Assembly: GCA_937923225.1 (NCBI GenBank)
Contig: CALAKR010000421.1
Location: forward strand, 1-9,474
Source: an uncultured Aquabacterium sp.
Lineage (GTDB): Bacteria; Pseudomonadota; Gammaproteobacteria; Burkholderiales; Burkholderiaceae_C
Length of the DNA: 9,474 bases
Direction of reading: 5' to 3'
Part shown: positions 5,896 to 9,474 of the stretch, in pieces
Layout: every line of letters begins with the position of its first letter
Position numbering within the stretch: the stretch's first letter is position 1
The notes under the pieces: generated by a model
Database searches by the model: none
Told to the model about the DNA's origin: nothing
Seen by the model: the letters and a program-made list of their open reading frames with translations, nothing else
Made by a program: the position numbers and the translations under genes

Positions 5896-6738
5896 ATGAA
5901 TCGAGCATCCCCTCCGGCCTCCAAGCGCGCCCCGCGTCCCGTGCACAAGACACCACAGGCGCCGCGCACCCGTGCAGCCACGCCGGGTGAGCTGGCCCTG
6001 GGCTGGGCGCACAGCGCGCGCTTCTACACCACGGCCGCCAAGATCGAACAGCTGCCGTTCAACGAACTGCCAGAAATCGCCTTCGTGGGCCGCTCCAACG
6101 CGGGCAAGTCCACAGCCATCAACACCCTGGCCCAGCAGCGCCAGCTGGCCTACGCCTCCAAGAAGCCCGGCCGCACCCAGCACATCAACCTGTTCCACCT
6201 GGGCCCGCTGGAAGCCCCCAACATGCTGTGGGCCGACCTGCCGGGCTACGGCTACGCCGCCGTCGAGCGCGCGGCCAAGCTGCGCTGGCAGGAAGTGATG
6301 GCCCGTTACCTGGAGCTGCGCCGCAGCCTGTCCGGCGTGGTGCAGATGGTCGATTCGCGCCATGGCTTCACCGAGCTGGACCTGCAGCTGCTGGGCTTCA
6401 TCGCACCCCGCGTGCGCAATGGCGAGGTCAAGCTGCTGGTGCTGCTGACCAAGGCCGACAAGCTCAACCGCAAGGAATCGACCGATGCGCTGCGCAAGGC
6501 GCAAGAGGTGCTGGGCGAGCTGAGCACGGACGAGGCCGACATCGGCGTGACGCTGTTCTCGGCGCTCAAGAAAATCGGCGTGGCCGATGTGGCCGAGACG
6601 CTGCAAAGCTGGGCCGCATCCGATGAGCGGGCCCAGGCGCTGGCCGCGGCACACCGTCAGGCCGCCACCGAAGCGGATGCCCCGTACGACAACGACGATC
6701 AAGACGACCAAGAAGACGACGATCAGGACGAGGCCTGA
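5896..6738 (+). CDS. engB: Ribosome biogenesis GTP-binding protein EngB (YsxC/YihA)
   Basis: EngB is an essential GTPase that assists late assembly of the large ribosomal subunit in the cytoplasm. The 280-residue protein shows all GTPase motifs in order: G1 GRSNAGKS at 65-72, the switch threonine in PGRTQHINLF near 94, G3 DLPGYGYA at 114-121, G4 TKAD at 185-188 and G5 SALKK at 222-226. It is longer than the roughly 200-residue core family. The extra length is a basic, proline-rich N-terminus (residues 1-30) and a C-terminal tail (259-280) made almost wholly of Asp, Glu, Gln and Asn, including DDQDDQEDDDQDEA. An in-frame ATG at 5860 would add 12 residues, but it lies upstream of the -10 box TACAAT at 5885-5890, so I prefer 5896. 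The gene is divergent from the cytochrome gene and convergent with purC. Confidence 0.95.
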   Translation: MNRASPPASKRAPRPVHKTPQAPRTRAATPGELALGWAHSARFYTTAAKIEQLPFNELPEIAFVGRSNAGKSTAINTLAQQRQLAYASKKPGRTQHINLFHLGPLEAPNMLWADLPGYGYAAVERAAKLRWQEVMARYLELRRSLSGVVQMVDSRHGFTELDLQLLGFIAPRVRNGEVKLLVLLTKADKLNRKESTDALRKAQEVLGELSTDEADIGVTLFSALKKIGVADVAETLQSWAASDERAQALAAAHRQAATEADAPYDNDDQDDQEDDDQDEA

Positions 6739-6742
6739 GCAG

Positions 6743-6795
6743 GCCGCATCTGCGGCAACGCCGTCGATGTGACGGCGGCGGCCCGGCTCGCCGTC
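6743..6795. terminator. Overlapping hairpins between convergent engB and purC
   Basis: Just after the engB stop, GCCGCA and TGCGGC (6743-6756) form a tight hairpin. Next, GACGGCG (6771-6777) can pair either with CGCCGTC at 6759-6765 (5-base loop) or with an identical CGCCGTC at 6789-6795 (11-base loop), the latter overlapping the purC stop. The two pairings exclude each other and could serve opposite transcription directions. There is no T-run on either strand, so rho-independent termination is uncertain. Confidence 0.4.
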
Positions 6796-7702
6796 AGCCC
6801 AGCAGGCGTGTCAGCGCTTCCTGGTACTTGGCGGCCGTCTTCTCGATCACGTCCTGCGGCAGGGCCGGCGACGGCGCCGTCTTGTCCCAGGGCTGGCCGT
6901 TCACGGTGGCCTGCTCCAGCCAGTCGCGCACGAACTGCTTGTCGTAGCTGGGCGGGTTGGCGCCGGCCTTGAAGGCAGCCTCGTAGCCCTCGACCGGCCA
7001 GAAGCGCGACGAATCGGGCGTCAGCACCTCGTCCATCACGGTCAGGGTGCCCTGCTCGTCCAGGCCGAACTCGAACTTGGTGTCCGCGATGATGATGCCC
7101 TTGGTCAGGGCGTAGTCGGCGGCCGTCTTGTACAGCTTGATGGCCAGGGCGCGCACCTGCTCGGCCAGGTCGGCGCCGATGATCTCGACCATCTTGTCGT
7201 AGCTGATGTTCTCGTCGTGGTCGCCCACCTCGGCCTTGGTGGCCGGCGTGAAGATGGGCTCGGGCAGCTTGCTGGCGTTCTGCAGGCCGGCGGGCAGCTT
7301 CACGCCGCACACTTCGCCATTGTGCTGGTACTCCTTCCAGCCGCTGCCGGCCAGGTAGCCACGCACCACGGCCTCGACAGGCAGGGGCTTGAGCTTCTTG
7401 ACCAGCATGGCGCGGCCTTCGACCTGGGCGCGCTCTTCGGGCTTGACGGCGGTGACGGGGTCGTCACCGGTCAGGTGGTTGGGGGCGACGTCTTTCAGCA
7501 GCTCGAACCAGAACAGCGCCATCTTGGTCAGCAGCGCGCCCTTGCCGGGAATGGGCTCGCCCATGATCACGTCGAAGGCGCTGATGCGGTCGGAGGCCAC
7601 CATCAGGATGCGATCGTTGCCGACGGCGTAGTTGTCGCGCACCTTGCCGCGGGCAAGCAAGGGCAGGGATTGCAGGCTGGAGGTGTGCAAGGCGGAGGTC
7701 AT
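6794..7702 (-). CDS. purC: Phosphoribosylaminoimidazole-succinocarboxamide synthase (SAICAR synthetase)
   Basis: PurC joins CAIR and aspartate using ATP to make SAICAR, a step of de novo purine synthesis in the cytoplasm. The 302-residue protein is the length of the longer, yeast-like form common in betaproteobacteria. The N-terminal [14 protein letters not shown] and [13 protein letters not shown] are typical of the ATP-binding lobe. Both family signatures are present: [15 protein letters not shown] at about 106-120 and [10 protein letters not shown] at about 204-213, followed by [12 protein letters not shown]. The start at 7702 ([10 protein letters not shown]) gives the normal family N-terminus; the frame stays open 30 codons further to 7792, but that stretch is not family-like. 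Its Shine-Dalgarno is weak. The gene stands alone: downstream it faces engB and upstream is a histidine kinase, so purE or purK are not adjacent on either side. Confidence 0.96.
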   Translation of the reverse strand: MTSALHTSSLQSLPLLARGKVRDNYAVGNDRILMVASDRISAFDVIMGEPIPGKGALLTKMALFWFELLKDVAPNHLTGDDPVTAVKPEERAQVEGRAMLVKKLKPLPVEAVVRGYLAGSGWKEYQHNGEVCGVKLPAGLQNASKLPEPIFTPATKAEVGDHDENISYDKMVEIIGADLAEQVRALAIKLYKTAADYALTKGIIIADTKFEFGLDEQGTLTVMDEVLTPDSSRFWPVEGYEAAFKAGANPPSYDKQFVRDWLEQATVNGQPWDKTAPSPALPQDVIEKTAAKYQEALTRLLG

Positions 7703-7794
7703 GTCGGCGACGCGGCGGCGAAAAGCAGCGGATAAGTCAGGTGAACGGCCCGCCCCGGCCTCACCGGCTGTCGCGCAGGGCGATGCGCCCACGC

Positions 7795-7816
7795 AAAAAC
7801 CGGCGCACCAGGGCGC
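7795..7816 (-). terminator. Weak candidate terminator after the histidine kinase
   Basis: Directly after the kinase stop the minus strand reads GCGC, a 6-base loop, GCGC, CGG and then TTTTT (7799-7795). The T-run and position are right, but the 4-base stem is short, so some read-through into purC is possible. Confidence 0.3.
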
Positions 7817-9474
7817 TCAGACCGACATTGTGCCGCCAGCGGCCAGCCGCGTGCGCAGCAACCCGTCCAGACAGGGGAGCAGGCGCGGCACGTCCAGGGG
7901 TTTCGTCCAGTAATCGGTGAAGCCCACGGCTCGCGCCTGGGCCACGTGCTCGGCCACAGCGTCGGCCGACACGGCCACGGCCGGCACGCGCGACCAGGAG
8001 GGCTGGTCCGGCGCCGGCTCGTCCAGCAACTGGCGCAGACTCTGCAGCAACTGGCGGCCGTCCATGTCGGGCAGTTGCATGTCCAGCAGCAGCAGATCGG
8101 GCTGGAAATCACGCGCCACGGCCAATGCCCGGCAGGCGGTGTCCACCACCAGCAGGTTGTAGGTGGGCCGCATGGCGAACAGCGACACCATGAGCTCGGC
8201 GTTCATGGGGTTGTCTTCCACATAGAGCACGCGCGCCTCGGGCAGGCCATCGGCCGCGTCATCCAGCACGGGCTGCAGCCGTTCACTGCCCGCCAGCGGA
8301 TCAGTCTGAACCTTGCTGCTGGCACGCAGCAGCAGACCGAACACCGCGCCCTGCCCGGGCGAGCTGTTGACCAGCATGCGCCCGCCCATCAGCTCGACCA
8401 GGCCGCGTGTGATCACCAGGCCCAGGCCGTGGCCCTCGGTCTGCGTGCGCTCGGCGCCCAGGCGGTTGAAGGGCTGGAACAGTTGCGTCTGCTGCTCGGG
8501 GCTCAAACCCGGGCCCTGGTCACTGACCATCAGGCGCATCCAAGGCCCCTCGCCTGCGGCGTACACGCGCACCAGCCCGCCCTCGGGGCCGTACTTGATG
8601 GCGTTGCTCAGCAGGTTGATCAGCACCTGCGTCAGGCGTTGCGGATCAGCACGGGCGTGGCCCGCATCGCCCACGTCCACCTCTACCCTCACGCCACGGC
8701 GGGTGGCCATGGGCTCGATCAGGGCGGCGGCCTCGCGCACCACGTTGCCCACGTCCACGTCGACCATGTCCACGCGCACGCCACCGGCCTCGATGCGGGC
8801 GATGTCGAGCACTTCGTTGATCAGGCCCAGCAGGGTCTGCCCGGCCGATTCGATGCACAGCGCACGGCGTCGCTGGCTGTCGTCCAGCGGCGAGCGCGGG
8901 TCCATCAACAGGATCTGCGCAAAGCCCAGGATGCCGTTGAGCGGGGTGCGCAGCTCGTGGCTCACGCGGGCCAGGAACTCGCTCTTGGCGCGGCTGGCGC
9001 GCTCGGCCGCCTCCTTGTCACGGCGCACGGCCTCCATGGTCTTGCGCTCGGTGGCATCGAAGGTGTAGCCATGCCACGAGATGCCGCCATCGCTGTCGAG
9101 CTGCGGCGCGGCATGGGTTTCGCGCCACTGCACGCCATGGGGCAGGTTCACGCGGTACTCCATGTGCCAGGGCTCGAGCCGGTCGGCCGATTGCTGCAGG
9201 GCCGCCAGCACGGCCTGGATGTCATCGGCATGGATGGTGGACAGCACATGGTTGGCGCTGGCGGCAGCGTCACGCGGCAGCACGCCGAACAGGGTGCGCA
9301 GCGCCTCGCTGGCGTAGTGAAAGCGCAAGGCGCCACCGGGTTCACGCCGCAGGTGGAACAGCAGTCCGGGCAACTGCTCGGCGGCGCGCTTGGCGTGCAG
9401 CAACTGGTCTTCCAGACGGCGCTGCTCACGCAGCCTGATGATGGCGCAACACACCACCGCCTGGCCATCGGCAC
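7817..9474 (-). CDS. Hybrid sensor histidine kinase with PAS and receiver domains (N-terminus cut by window edge)
   Basis: The frame is open to the right edge, so the N-terminus is missing; a GTG at 9457 is in frame, but the residues before it (ADGQAVVCCAIIRL) look like the end of a PAS domain, so the true start is beyond the window. Numbering from 9457, a PAS domain spans about 25-137 and ends in the usual GYTFDATERK. It is followed by a short coiled linker and the HisKA dimerisation domain with the phosphorylated His167 in SHELRTPLNGILGF. The ATP-binding domain has Asn285 (N box), DQGPG at 313-317, FQPF at 327-330 and GHGLGL at 342-347. The C-terminal receiver domain (about 408-533) has the acidic pair E414/D415, acceptor Asp459 in LLLDMQLPDMDG, Ser497 and Lys519. 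All catalytic residues are intact. No output domain follows the receiver, so phosphate is probably relayed to a partner encoded elsewhere. The signal is unknown. Confidence 0.93.
   Translation of the reverse strand, partial: ADGQAVVCCAIIRLREQRRLEDQLLHAKRAAEQLPGLLFHLRREPGGALRFHYASEALRTLFGVLPRDAAASANHVLSTIHADDIQAVLAALQQSADRLEPWHMEYRVNLPHGVQWRETHAAPQLDSDGGISWHGYTFDATERKTMEAVRRDKEAAERASRAKSEFLARVSHELRTPLNGILGFAQILLMDPRSPLDDSQRRRALCIESAGQTLLGLINEVLDIARIEAGGVRVDMVDVDVGNVVREAAALIEPMATRRGVRVEVDVGDAGHARADPQRLTQVLINLLSNAIKYGPEGGLVRVYAAGEGPWMRLMVSDQGPGLSPEQQTQLFQPFNRLGAERTQTEGHGLGLVITRGLVELMGGRMLVNSSPGQGAVFGLLLRASSKVQTDPLAGSERLQPVLDDAADGLPEARVLYVEDNPMNAELMVSLFAMRPTYNLLVVDTACRALAVARDFQPDLLLLDMQLPDMDGRQLLQSLRQLLDEPAPDQPSWSRVPAVAVSADAVAEHVAQARAVGFTDYWTKPLDVPRLLPCLDGLLRTRLAAGGTMSV

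Noticed and set aside
5819..5956. A long N-terminal extension of the cytochrome c protein
   Set aside because: It would place about 46 residues before a good signal peptide and overlap engB.
7703..7792. A 30-residue N-terminal extension of PurC
   Set aside because: The extra residues do not resemble PurC, and the ATG at 7702 gives the usual family N-terminus.
1..9474. Mobile elements, CRISPR arrays, phage genes, toxin-antitoxin pairs
   Set aside because: No transposase or integrase, no regularly spaced repeats, no target-site duplications and no compositional break were visible.

Overview
This is a GC-rich window of what looks like an ordinary chromosome, most likely from a betaproteobacterium of the order Burkholderiales. 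I infer this from the GC-biased codon use, the System II (ResB/CcsB) cytochrome c maturation genes next to a di-haem cytochrome c4-type gene and engB, and the style of the EngB and PurC proteins. Genus-level placement is not possible by eye. Coding density is high, no stretch over 300 bases lacks a gene, and I see no tRNA, rRNA, CRISPR array, insertion sequence or prophage gene.

Layout, left to right. Positions 1-479 (minus) are the first 159 codons of a secreted protein with an IPT/TIG-like fold, cut by the window edge. Positions 585-1346 (minus) encode a Crp/Fnr-family regulator. Positions 1386-2744 and 2746-4989 (minus) encode CcsB and ResB, translationally packed with one base between them. 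A 202-base gap rich in inverted repeats follows (4990-5191). Positions 5192-5818 (minus) encode a periplasmic di-haem cytochrome c4-like protein. A 77-base divergent promoter region separates it from engB (5896-6738, plus), an essential ribosome-assembly GTPase. engB converges on purC (6794-7702, minus), with overlapping hairpins between them. Positions 7817-9474 (minus) are the C-terminal part of a hybrid sensor histidine kinase that continues past the right edge.

How the genes work together: the cytochrome c4-like protein is exported as apoprotein and needs haem attached at two CXXCH motifs, and ResB plus CcsB form the membrane complex that delivers haem and performs that attachment. The client and its maturase are therefore adjacent and co-oriented. 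The Crp/Fnr regulator lies 39 bases after ccsB and may be co-transcribed with it. engB, purC and the histidine kinase are functionally separate neighbours.

I did not find a convincing new biological system. The points most worth a second look are the structured 202-base gap before resB, the predicted leaderless start of engB, the Crp-like regulator with a changed recognition helix beside the cytochrome maturation genes, and the secreted IPT/TIG-like protein next to it.
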